Source: Actinomycetes bacterium (lineage in GTDB: Bacteria; Actinomycetota; Actinomycetes; Actinomycetales; Microbacteriaceae). Taken from it: DNA of 64,000 nt. A program made the translations under genes and the position numbers. The notes below the pieces were generated by a model that had not been told where the DNA came from, made no database searches, and was given only the letters and a program-made list of their open reading frames with translations. Positions 1 to 8,308 of the stretch are shown here, piece after piece. Every line of letters begins with the position of its first letter. The stretch's first letter is position 1. The stretch lies in contig JAEZHW010000069.1 of NCBI GenBank assembly GCA_023436775.1, positions 62,001 to 126,000 of the forward strand, given 5' to 3'.

Positions 1-1138
1 CCTGGGCAAGCATCTGCTGGGCCGGCCGCCCCTGGCAGCCGTTCCGCTCGATATCCCAGGCACCCAGACTCGCGGCGTGGCCTTCATCCTGCCGTTCTCA
101 CCGCCGCCGGGCGCGCGCCAAGCGCACCGGGTGTATCTGGGTCGCATGCTGCTGAGCGCGGCGGAGAACTCGCTGCTGCCGGACTGGGCGTTCTTCGCCC
201 GCTGTGTGGTGAGCACCGACGGGCTCAGCCCCACCGCCTCGCGGGAACAGCTCATCGATAATGAGTCGCTGTCGTACACCCGGGAAGCGATCGGCGAGGC
301 GCTGCGCACTTGGCTGTTCACGCAGTCGCATGAGGCCCCGCACCTGCTCGATGCCTTCGTGCGTACCCACAGCCTGGGCCTCAAGGCGATGGCCGTTCAC
401 GACCCCGAGCTGGCCGCCATGATTCTGCCGTGGCTGCAGGTCGAGACCACTGCCGGGGACATGGACCTGTTGACCTACCTGGACCAGCACCAGACCATTC
501 GCTACGTACGGACCGTGGACGAGTTCCGCCAGATCGCACCGGTCGTCTCCCGCGATGAGCCCGTGATCAACGGTGGTTACTCCTACGAGACGGACCTACT
601 GCACGCCATCGCACGGGCGCGAGACGCGCGCATCGAGCAGGTGAGCGTGATTGATGTCATCGACGCGCTGTCTGCCCCGGCCCTGGCCGATCGCGACCGA
701 ACCAGTCGGCTCGAAATACGAGCGACCAAGGCCCTTGCCGACCACGAGTGCCGCGTGATTGTCCGCAGCTTCGAACCGGATGATTTGCCCGCGCTGTACG
801 TCGAGGACCCGCAGTTGCTGCGGCGTGCCGAACGCGTCAAGGGGGCCGAACAGGCCACCGGCGCCTGGGCGAGCATCATGGGCACCCTTGGGCAGATCGC
901 GGGCGATGACCAGGACGGCGATGATGCGGCCCTGTCGAAGTTGTGCCTGAACTGGGCGAGCCCGCTGGTGCAGCGCCTCGCCGAGCTGGATGACATCGTG
1001 GTGCTGGATCGCAGTGTTCGGCTGTTGTATGTGCAAGCCATGTTGGCCGGTCACCGGCCGCTCGCCGGGCGAGACCGGGCACTCTTGACGGAAGCCGTCG
1101 GCGACCTGGTGCAGCTCAGCATTGGCTTTGATGAGTAG
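1..1138 (+). CDS. htpG: HSP90-family chaperone HtpG, 3' part
   Basis: The reading frame is open from base 2, so the gene begins upstream of the window; 378 C-terminal residues are visible. The block RVYLGRMLLSAAENSLLPDW followed by ARCVVSTDGLSPTASREQL is the HSP90 middle-domain signature (RVfI, vVDSeDLPLNvSRE in E. coli). The N-terminal GHKL ATPase domain is outside the window. The product is an ATP-driven cytosolic chaperone. The C-terminal part diverges from E. coli HtpG, as in the shorter actinobacterial HSP90-like proteins. A TPR protein follows 38 bases downstream, with a GC-only hairpin (1141-1156) between them. The family is clear; whether it is classical HtpG or the HSP90-like branch is not settled. 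Confidence 0.85.
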   Translation, partial: LGKHLLGRPPLAAVPLDIPGTQTRGVAFILPFSPPPGARQAHRVYLGRMLLSAAENSLLPDWAFFARCVVSTDGLSPTASREQLIDNESLSYTREAIGEALRTWLFTQSHEAPHLLDAFVRTHSLGLKAMAVHDPELAAMILPWLQVETTAGDMDLLTYLDQHQTIRYVRTVDEFRQIAPVVSRDEPVINGGYSYETDLLHAIARARDARIEQVSVIDVIDALSAPALADRDRTSRLEIRATKALADHECRVIVRSFEPDDLPALYVEDPQLLRRAERVKGAEQATGAWASIMGTLGQIAGDDQDGDDAALSKLCLNWASPLVQRLAELDDIVVLDRSVRLLYVQAMLAGHRPLAGRDRALLTEAVGDLVQLSIGFDE

Positions 1139-1140
1139 TC

Positions 1141-1156
1141 GCGCGCATCGGCGCGC
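1141..1156 (+). other. GC-only hairpin between htpG and the TPR gene
   Basis: GCGCGC-ATCG-GCGCGC forms a perfect 6-bp stem with a 4-base loop just after the htpG stop codon. It has no U tract. It could tune read-through or mRNA stability between the two genes. Confidence 0.4.
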
Positions 1157-1176
1157 ACCAAGAAAGGAACGAGTGG

Positions 1177-4017
1177 GTGGGTAAGGTCCAACGCCAGATT
1201 GAGAAGCTCCTGCAGGAGATCGACGAGACTCCTGTTGGGCCGCATGAGCGCGCCCTGATTCAGCAGGCGATTGCGCTCGCGGACGAGGCGGGGGATGACC
1301 TGCTCGGATATCGGGCTCGGATGCGTCTGACGCAGTCGGCGAATCATTCCGACGACACCGAGACGTTGCTGCTGTCCTTCCACTGGTGCTTGGCCAAGCA
1401 CGACGAGGATCCTGAGCGCTTCCCGCTGCAGATCGATGACATGGACTTGCTGTTCCAGCACAAATGGATTGTCGGTCACCTGGCAGTCAACTCGGCGTTC
1501 TCGCTGGAACAGATGGAGGAGATCCACGAGTCGATGGCTCGTCGCTTCCGTGAGGCAGGTGCCGGCCCCTCGGCCGTATTGCAGTCCATGTTCTTCAACG
1601 CTATGGTGACCGGCCGGATGGAGGACGCAACCAAGATCAAGGCAGTGCTCGACGTCACCCCGCGCGATGATTGGAGCCACTGTGAGGCGTGCACCCGCAG
1701 CGAGGCGATCGAGTATGCGATCCGCACCAACGACGCGGACACGGCCTTCGGTCTCTATCGCGAAATGATCGAGGGGGATTTCAGTTGCGGTGAGGAGCCG
1801 GAATATACCCAGGCCAACTTGATGCTGCCGTACCTGCGCGCCGGCGAATTGGAGATGGCGCGCACCCTGCACCTGCAGAGCTACCGGGCCGTCAGCAACA
1901 CGGATGCCGACCTGACGACGATCTCGTGGCATCTCATCTTCACGGCGGTCACCGGCAACGAGGAACGTGGCCTACAGATTCTGGAACGTCACCTGCCATA
2001 CCTGGCCAACTCTGGCATGGACGAGGCCGAGCGTTTGCGTTGGTTTGCGGCCTCGGGGTTGCTGCTGGACGCGGTGGCGAAGGTCGGCCACGGCGATGTC
2101 CTGGTTTCTGGCAGCAATGACCCGCGCCTCGTACCGTTCCTGGGTGAGCACGACGGTGCCTGGACGGTGAGCGAACTGGCTGCCTATTCCTGGCAGCAGG
2201 CCGACGCCCTGGCAGCGAAGTTCGATGCCCGCAACCGCAACACCGCGGTGTCGCAGCGCATTGCCGACACCCGCGCCCTGGCCAATGAGCACTGGGACGT
2301 CCCGGTCGAAGGCCCCAAGGCGGCGCTGCCCGAGGTGCGCAACTACATCACGCCGCAGACTGCGGACGAGGCGATCGAGTGGATTCGCACCGCCTCGCGC
2401 TGGTTGTCCGCCGAGGATCTGCTGCACCGTCTCGAGGACAGCAGCCACTTCGAGTTCGAGGGCTACGACGCGATTGTGGTGGATTCCTTCCGGGTGTCCG
2501 CGCTCGCCGGGGTTGGGCGACTCAATGAGGCGGACGTTGCCCTCGACCGCATGGTGGCCGCACTGCGCGCACAGGGTCATGAAGACCTCGCCGATGCGAA
2601 CGCGGCATTGGGCGCTTCGGTGTTCCACACGGTGCACGACCAGGATCTGCCGCGCCTGACTGCGCTGTTCGAGGAGTACCACCAGACTCGACCCGGCAGC
2701 CACGCGCTGCGCCTGATCGCGACCGTGCTCGCCAACGCCTACCACGAGCGCCAGAACGCCGAGGAACTGGAACGGTACTCGGCGATCGCGGAAGCTGTGG
2801 TGACCCAGCTGGAGCCGCTCGGCAATGAGCGCCAAGCGGTGGCGATGCTGCGGGTGAGCGCACACATGCAGCGCAACGATGTGCAGGCGGCCTGGGATTC
2901 GATCGAGCCCTACCTAGACGAGCAGGTCACGCCCGGTGCCATTTTGGCCGGCATGCTCCTCACCGCGGGTCAGATTTCGGGCATGGTCCAGGAGTACGAC
3001 CGGGGCGCGCGTTGCGTGGACACCGCGATCGGCCTGCTGGCACAGCGCGGCGTCGCTGCGGCGGCGATTTCCGGCGCCCGCCTCGCCGCGAAGTTGCACG
3101 CCGACGCCGGTCGGCCGAGCGAGGCCGCAGCGCGTATCCGCTATGCCATGAAGCTGGCCGAGCAGATCGAAGACATCTCGCAGCGTCCCTTCCGGATTGA
3201 GCTGGCACGATACCTGCTGCAGGCCGACGACCCGCACCTGGCAGAAGAAACCATCCACCCCGTGCTGCAGGAACTCAACGACACCGAGGCGGAGCCGTCC
3301 GAGTGGCTCGAGCCGCTGATGGTGTTCGGTGAGATCGGTCACCGCAAGTATGACGCGCGTCAGGCCTGGTGGGCATGGAACGAAGGACTGAACCACGCCA
3401 AGGCCATCGGCGACGTCGAAAGCATCTATCACTTTGCAATGGCCATCGGCCGCTTCCTAATGCAAGACCTGAATGACGAGGAGTCCATCGACTTCCTGGA
3501 ACAGGCGGTCGAAGCAGCCGACCAGGTTGGCAATCCCGGCCTGCGCATCGATGCGCTGGACCTCCTGGGCCGCGCTCGCGGCAAGTTCGGTCAGGAAGGT
3601 GGCGAGCAGGCCGTCGAGATCGCGCGCGAACTGGCCCAGGAGCACGGCTTCGACTGGAAGGCGGCCGACCTGCTCGACTCGCTGTCTCGCGTCGTCGCCA
3701 ACGCCGGCGACACCCAGCGGGCGGTGTCGCTGGCGCTGCAGGCGAACGACGAGTTCGCTGCGGTGGGCGACCCGGTAGCCGGTGCGGTACTGGGCCTGGG
3801 TTCGGCCGGCAACTTCCTGTACCGGGACGGTGACTACCAGGCCGCATACACGCTGTATCGCCAGGGCATCGAGGTCGCTGAGGCGGCCATCGGCAAGCAG
3901 GGTCCGACGATCGACCTGGCGCACCGGGCTGCGCAGGCGGCGCGACAGTTGGGTGATGCGGCCGCTGTGGCGCAGCTGCAGGCCGAGTACGGCGTGGAAC
4001 TCTCGGACGAAGCATAG
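1177..4017 (+). CDS. Large tetratricopeptide-repeat protein paired with HSP90
   Basis: 946 residues with no signal peptide or membrane segment, so probably cytosolic. The sequence is almost entirely helical repeats with TPR-like spacing, e.g. around residues 590-660 and 730-900 (AAARIRYAMKLAEQ, ESIDFLEQAVEAADQVGNPG, AYTLYRQGIEVAEAAIG). It is strongly acidic. I see no catalytic domain. The GTG start at 1177 has AAAGGA 8 bases upstream. It directly follows the HSP90 gene. TPR proteins commonly bind HSP90 in eukaryotes, so a co-chaperone or client-adaptor role is a reasonable inference, but nothing in the sequence proves it. A hairpin that could be a terminator follows at 4025-4058. Confidence 0.75.
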   Translation: MGKVQRQIEKLLQEIDETPVGPHERALIQQAIALADEAGDDLLGYRARMRLTQSANHSDDTETLLLSFHWCLAKHDEDPERFPLQIDDMDLLFQHKWIVGHLAVNSAFSLEQMEEIHESMARRFREAGAGPSAVLQSMFFNAMVTGRMEDATKIKAVLDVTPRDDWSHCEACTRSEAIEYAIRTNDADTAFGLYREMIEGDFSCGEEPEYTQANLMLPYLRAGELEMARTLHLQSYRAVSNTDADLTTISWHLIFTAVTGNEERGLQILERHLPYLANSGMDEAERLRWFAASGLLLDAVAKVGHGDVLVSGSNDPRLVPFLGEHDGAWTVSELAAYSWQQADALAAKFDARNRNTAVSQRIADTRALANEHWDVPVEGPKAALPEVRNYITPQTADEAIEWIRTASRWLSAEDLLHRLEDSSHFEFEGYDAIVVDSFRVSALAGVGRLNEADVALDRMVAALRAQGHEDLADANAALGASVFHTVHDQDLPRLTALFEEYHQTRPGSHALRLIATVLANAYHERQNAEELERYSAIAEAVVTQLEPLGNERQAVAMLRVSAHMQRNDVQAAWDSIEPYLDEQVTPGAILAGMLLTAGQISGMVQEYDRGARCVDTAIGLLAQRGVAAAAISGARLAAKLHADAGRPSEAAARIRYAMKLAEQIEDISQRPFRIELARYLLQADDPHLAEETIHPVLQELNDTEAEPSEWLEPLMVFGEIGHRKYDARQAWWAWNEGLNHAKAIGDVESIYHFAMAIGRFLMQDLNDEESIDFLEQAVEAADQVGNPGLRIDALDLLGRARGKFGQEGGEQAVEIARELAQEHGFDWKAADLLDSLSRVVANAGDTQRAVSLALQANDEFAAVGDPVAGAVLGLGSAGNFLYRDGDYQAAYTLYRQGIEVAEAAIGKQGPTIDLAHRAAQAARQLGDAAAVAQLQAEYGVELSDEA

Positions 4018-4024
4018 CTGCGCT

Positions 4025-4058
4025 GATGGGGGCGGGCGGTTTGCTGCTCGCCTCCATC
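4025..4058 (+). terminator. Probable terminator after the TPR gene
   Basis: A 13-bp stem (4025-4037 with 4046-4058, two G-U pairs, 8-base loop) starts 7 bases after the TPR stop codon. There is no U tract, as is usual in high-GC actinobacteria. It separates the HSP90/TPR pair from leuS. Confidence 0.6.
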
Positions 4059-4271
4059 GGTCGGTGCCGATGTCCGGACGGCGTGGCGGCTCACCGTGCG
4101 CGGTGGATGCTGGCTGGGGCCCGTCAACATGCATGCACGCTCGAACCCGAGTACCCTGGGGAGTTGGGCCAGTGTGTGCTGCGTCCCATATCGACGGAAG
4201 TCGAATCGTTGCGGCAATTCGCCGCACATCGTTGCAGGAGCATCGTGAGCAACCCCGAGCAGGAGCGTGTC

Positions 4272-6785
4272 GTGTCGGAACAGCACTCGGAGGAAGAGGC
4301 CGGCCCGGCCGAATTCGCCGTCCTTGAAGCCAAGTGGCAGGCGTACTGGGAGCGCGAGGACATTTTCCGCGTCGACCCGGACGCGGACGCGACCCGCGCC
4401 AAGTACATCCTCGACATGTTCCCGTACCCGTCCGGCGACCTGCACATGGGTCATGCGGAAGCTTTCGCGCTCGGCGACATCGTGGCTCGCTACTGGCGTC
4501 AGCGTGGCTACATCGTGCTGCACCCGATCGGCTGGGACTCCTTTGGTCTGCCGGCCGAGAACGCAGCCATCAAGCGCGGCATCGACCCGCGCGAGTGGAC
4601 CTACGCCAACATTGCGCAGCAGCGCGCCTCGATGAAGCGCTATGCCGCCTCCTTCGACTGGTCGCGGGTGCTGCACACCTCCGACCCCGAGTACTATCGC
4701 TGGAACCAGTGGCTGTTCCTCGAGCTCTACAAGGCGGGTCTGGCCTACCGCAAGGACAGTTGGGTGAACTGGGACCCGGTGGACCAGACCGTGCTCGCCA
4801 ACGAGCAGGTGCTGCCGGATGGCACGAGCGAGCGCAGCGGCGCGGTCGTGGTCAAGAAGAAGCTCACGCAGTGGTACTTCAAGATCACCGACTACGCCGA
4901 CCGCCTGCTGGATGACCTGGACCGACTAGAAGGAAACTGGCCGGCCAAGGTGCTGTCGATGCAGCGCAACTGGATCGGACGCTCCTTCGGTGCCGACGTG
5001 GACTTCGTCATCGAGGGACGCGACGAGCCGGTCACCGTGTTCACGACTCGGCCGGACACGCTGTGGGGCGCCACCTTCATGGTCGTGGCTCCGGACAGCG
5101 ATCTGGCGGCGGAACTGGCTGTCGGCGCTGGTGCCGAGGTACAGGCCGAGTTCGAGGCCTACCTCACCGAGGTGCAGAAGGCCAGTGAGGCTGAACGTCA
5201 GGACAACTCGCGGCCGAAGACGGGCGTCTTCCTGCAGCGTTACGCGATCAACCCGGTGACGGGGGAGCGTCTGCCGGTGTGGACCAGCGACTACGTCCTG
5301 GCCGATTATGGACACGGCGCGATCATGGCGGTGCCGGCGCACGACCAGCGCGACCTGGACTTCGCCCGCGCCTTCAACCTCGATGTACGTGTTGTGGTGC
5401 AGCCCGACGTGGCCGAGGGTGACGAGGTTGGCCACCCGGCAGAGACCGGTGTGGCCCTGGCCGGCGACGGCGTCTTGGTGAACTCCGGCCCGCTGGACGG
5501 CCTGCGGAAGGCCGAGGCCATCGAGCGGGCCATCGCGGTCCTCGCAGAGCGCGGTACCGGCCGTGCCGCCCGCAACTTCCGCCTGCGCGACTGGCTGATC
5601 TCCCGCCAGCGCTACTGGGGCACCCCAATCCCGATCGTCTATGACGAGGAGGGCAACGAGATCCCGGTGCCGGCCGACCAGTTGCCCGTGCGCCTGCCGG
5701 ATTCGGCCGGACTGGACCTCAAGCCGAAGGGTTCCAGCCCCTTGGGTGCGGCCACCAACTGGGTGAACACCGAACTCAACGGCAAGCCGGTACGTCGCGA
5801 TGCGGACACCATGGACACCTTCGTGGACTCGTCCTGGTACTTCCTGCGCTTCCTGTCGCCGAATGATGACACCCAGGCGATTGATTCCGAGCAGGCGAAG
5901 AAGTGGGCCCCCATCGACCAGTACGTGGGTGGTGTCGAGCACGCGATTCTGCACCTGCTGTATGCCCGATTCATTACCAAGGTCCTGTACGACCTCGGGC
6001 ACATTGACTTTGATGAGCCGTTCACCGCGCTGCTCAACCAGGGCATGGTGCTCATGGACGGCGCGAAGATGTCCAAGTCGAAGGGCAACTTGGTCGAGTT
6101 TGCGCAGCAGCTGGACGAGTACGGCGCCGACGCCCTGCGCGTGACGATGGCTTTCGCCGGTCCGCCGGAGGATGACATTGACTGGGCAGACGTCTCGCCC
6201 ACTGGTTCGGCCCGCTTCCTGAGCCGGGCACTGCGCTTGGCCACGGAAGTTGCTAGCCCGGTGGACACCGACTTCGGTGCCGGCGAGGTTGGCCTGCGCC
6301 GTCTGACCCACCGTCTGTGGGCGGATGTGCCGACGTTGACGGAGCAATTCAAGTTCAACGTGGTTGTTGCCCGCGTGATGGACCTGGTGAATCAGGTGCG
6401 CAAGGCCATCGACTCCGGTCCCGGTGCTGCTGACCCGGCAGTGCGCGAGGCTGTGGAGGCGATTGCGTTGGTGATCAGCCTGTTTGCGCCGCACACGGCC
6501 GAAGAGATGTGGGAGCGTCTCGGGCACGCCCCGTCAGTCGCCCTGGCTGGCTGGCGCGACGCCGACCCGGCGCTGCTGGTTGCTGACTCGGTGACGGCAG
6601 TGTTCCAGGTTGATGGCAAGGTGCGTGCCCGTGCTGATGTGGCGCCGGACATTACCGAGGACGCGCTGCATGAGCTTGCGCTCGGTGAGGGTGCGGTGGT
6701 GCGTGCGATTGGTGACCGTGTGGTTGCCAACGTAATCGTGCGCGCGCCGAAGCTGGTCAACATCGCGACGAAGCCCAGCAATTAG
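4272..6785 (+). CDS. leuS: Leucyl-tRNA synthetase
   Basis: Class I synthetase charging tRNA-Leu, about 837 residues, a normal bacterial length. The HIGH motif appears as HMGH in PYPSGDLHMGHAEAF near the N-terminus, and KMSKS as KMSKSKGN. Between them lies the editing (CP1) domain with TTRPDTLWGATF, and the WYFLRF and VGGVEHAILHLLYARF blocks typical of LeuS follow. I chose GTG 4272 because AGGAG ends 6 bases before it; GTG 4245 with CAGGAG upstream is a real alternative that adds 9 residues. The open frame extends further upstream, but that part has no LeuS homology. Confidence 0.97.
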   Translation: MSEQHSEEEAGPAEFAVLEAKWQAYWEREDIFRVDPDADATRAKYILDMFPYPSGDLHMGHAEAFALGDIVARYWRQRGYIVLHPIGWDSFGLPAENAAIKRGIDPREWTYANIAQQRASMKRYAASFDWSRVLHTSDPEYYRWNQWLFLELYKAGLAYRKDSWVNWDPVDQTVLANEQVLPDGTSERSGAVVVKKKLTQWYFKITDYADRLLDDLDRLEGNWPAKVLSMQRNWIGRSFGADVDFVIEGRDEPVTVFTTRPDTLWGATFMVVAPDSDLAAELAVGAGAEVQAEFEAYLTEVQKASEAERQDNSRPKTGVFLQRYAINPVTGERLPVWTSDYVLADYGHGAIMAVPAHDQRDLDFARAFNLDVRVVVQPDVAEGDEVGHPAETGVALAGDGVLVNSGPLDGLRKAEAIERAIAVLAERGTGRAARNFRLRDWLISRQRYWGTPIPIVYDEEGNEIPVPADQLPVRLPDSAGLDLKPKGSSPLGAATNWVNTELNGKPVRRDADTMDTFVDSSWYFLRFLSPNDDTQAIDSEQAKKWAPIDQYVGGVEHAILHLLYARFITKVLYDLGHIDFDEPFTALLNQGMVLMDGAKMSKSKGNLVEFAQQLDEYGADALRVTMAFAGPPEDDIDWADVSPTGSARFLSRALRLATEVASPVDTDFGAGEVGLRRLTHRLWADVPTLTEQFKFNVVVARVMDLVNQVRKAIDSGPGAADPAVREAVEAIALVISLFAPHTAEEMWERLGHAPSVALAGWRDADPALLVADSVTAVFQVDGKVRARADVAPDITEDALHELALGEGAVVRAIGDRVVANVIVRAPKLVNIATKPSN

Positions 6786-6837
6786 TTCACGCTGAGCGGC
6801 CTCGGATGGCACATGGTGTGATCTGAGGTCCGACCTC

Positions 6838-6860
6838 TATAGTGAATGTGACCGCGCACA
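6838..6860 (+). promoter_or_regulatory. lacI-type gene promoter -10 and candidate self-operator
   Basis: A -10 hexamer TATAGT lies at 6838-6843. Immediately downstream, 6847-6860 reads TGTGACCGCGCACA, with TGTG and CACA arms around a central CG. The same 14-bp geometry occurs at 8264-8277 in the importer promoter, so this is probably the repressor's own operator. No clear -35 is visible. Confidence 0.6.
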
Positions 6861-6888
6861 TACGCACGCGGACGCTTCGAAGGGCAAC

Positions 6889-7908
6889 GTGGACCAAGAA
6901 TCGAAACCGGCGAAGGCACCGAACATTCGGGACGTAGCCCGGCTCGCCGGGGTGTCGTACCAGACGGTGTCTCGCGTGCTCAACGGATCGAGCGCGATCC
7001 GTGCTGAGACGCGCGCCCGTGTCGAGGCGGCGATCGCCGAGCTGGACTATAAGCCCAATGTGGCTGCGCGAGCCCTGGCGAGTAAGCGATCCAACACGAT
7101 CGGGGTGCTGATCGCGACCCACGTGGCCAGTTATGGCGTGCACACTATGGTGCTCGCGATCGGCAATGCCGCAAACGAACACGGCATGCACATCACCATC
7201 ACCAGTTGTGGCAGCGACCCGGAATCGGTGTACGAGGCCTTGGAGCGGCTGACCGCACAAGCCGTGGACGGCGTGATTGTGGTCGCTCCGCAGGTGCGGG
7301 TCTTTGACGCGCTGGCCGCCCAGCCTCGTACCATGCCGGTCATTGCCTTGGACTCCTCGCAGCATGCCACGGTGACGAACGTGGCGGTGGACCAGCGAGC
7401 TGGTGCGCGCCTCGCCGTGCGCCACCTGATCGCCCTGGGGCACAAGGACATTCTGCATATTGCGGGCCCGCAGGACTGGATCGAGGCGGAGTTGCGGATG
7501 CAAGGCTACCTCGATGAATTGCTGGAGCACGATTTGCCGGTCATTCCGCCAATTTTGGGGGACTGGACTAGCGACTTTGGGTATCGAGCGTTGACCGAAC
7601 TGATCTCTCGACGGGACTTCACCGCCATCTTTGTTGCCAACGATCAGATGGCCATGGGCGTTCTGCACGGCCTGCACGACGTCGGGGTGCGCGTGCCGCA
7701 CGACATGTCGGTGGCCAGCTTCGACGACAATCCAGAGAGTGCGCACACCATTCCGCCGCTGACCTCGGTGCGGCAGGATTTCCGGCGGGTCGGGCACGAG
7801 GCCGTCGAGCGACTCATCGCGGAGCTGGCGGGTGCAGAACCAGGGGGAGTGCTGCTGGTGGAGCCGACGCTCACCATCCGCGCCTCGACGGCGCCGCCGT
7901 CGCGCTAA
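6889..7908 (+). CDS. LacI-family transcriptional repressor of the sugar importer
   Basis: 339 residues. The N-terminal LacI helix-turn-helix (residues about 11-60: NIRDVARLAGVSYQTVSRVL, then the hinge YKPNVAARALASKRSNTIGV) is followed by a periplasmic-binding-protein-like sugar-sensing domain that ends with FDDNPES and PPLTSVRQDFRRVGHEAV. The GTG start at 6889 is set by GAAGGG about 4 bases upstream. It is the same strand and immediately upstream of the mmsA-mmsB-chvE importer, whose promoter carries a matching operator. It probably senses a sugar that the importer takes up; the sugar cannot be told from sequence. No catabolic gene is linked. Confidence 0.9.
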   Translation: MDQESKPAKAPNIRDVARLAGVSYQTVSRVLNGSSAIRAETRARVEAAIAELDYKPNVAARALASKRSNTIGVLIATHVASYGVHTMVLAIGNAANEHGMHITITSCGSDPESVYEALERLTAQAVDGVIVVAPQVRVFDALAAQPRTMPVIALDSSQHATVTNVAVDQRAGARLAVRHLIALGHKDILHIAGPQDWIEAELRMQGYLDELLEHDLPVIPPILGDWTSDFGYRALTELISRRDFTAIFVANDQMAMGVLHGLHDVGVRVPHDMSVASFDDNPESAHTIPPLTSVRQDFRRVGHEAVERLIAELAGAEPGGVLLVEPTLTIRASTAPPSR

Positions 7909-8308
7909 TCCTGCCACCCCTCTGTCACCGCGCGACCGAGGTGCGACCTCGCCCCACAGGTGTCTTCTGGTTGCTTCGCATCGCCCGGGGCGCCACGGTT
8001 CGGTGTGGCCGTGGCCTGCCTGCTGGCAGCCAAAATCAACTCGTCATCAGTGATCACGTCCGAGCCATCGTCTGGCAATCGGCCCTCTTGTGAGCGTTCG
8101 CACTCGTTCGCCAGGGTGCAAATTCCGGGCTTCAATGGTCACGGTTTGGTTACGGTGGCCAGTGGTCGCGCGCTCACACTGGCAAATTCCAGAAATCGCG
8201 GCTCCAATCGCCGAAGGCACGGTTTGACGACTCGCCATCACGGTCGTATTGTTGCCTGGTCAGTGTGATCGGTCACATCCGAACGAACCTCAAAGGAGAG
8301 GAGGGCTA
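7909..8308 (+). other. 400-bp intergenic regulatory region before the sugar importer
   Basis: No convincing gene. The region holds a promoter and operator at its 3' end (annotated separately), a 7-bp inverted repeat GCCAGTG...CACTGGC (8158-8164 with 8177-8183), two copies of GCAAATTCC at about 8118 and 8182, an 8-bp palindrome GTGATCAC at 8050-8057, and a weak Crp-like site (TGTGA-N6-GCACT) at 8089-8104. It is less GC-rich than its surroundings. Confidence 0.5.
8224..8277 (+). promoter_or_regulatory. Importer promoter with LacI-type operator
   Basis: TTGACG (8224-8229), a 17-bp spacer and TATTGT (8247-8252) form a good housekeeping promoter, predicting a start near 8259. Directly downstream, 8264-8277 reads TGTGATCGGTCACA, a palindrome with 5-bp arms and the central CG expected of LacI-family operators. 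A repressor bound there would block initiation or clearance. The spacing between arms (4 bases) is too short for a Crp site (6 bases). Confidence 0.75.

Noticed and set aside
4926..6527. 533-residue minus-strand frame opposite leuS
   Set aside because: Antisense shadow of leuS, with no family motifs.
8264..8277. Crp/GlxR binding site
   Set aside because: The TGTGA and TCACA arms are separated by 4 bases, not the 6 of Crp sites. A LacI-type operator fits better.
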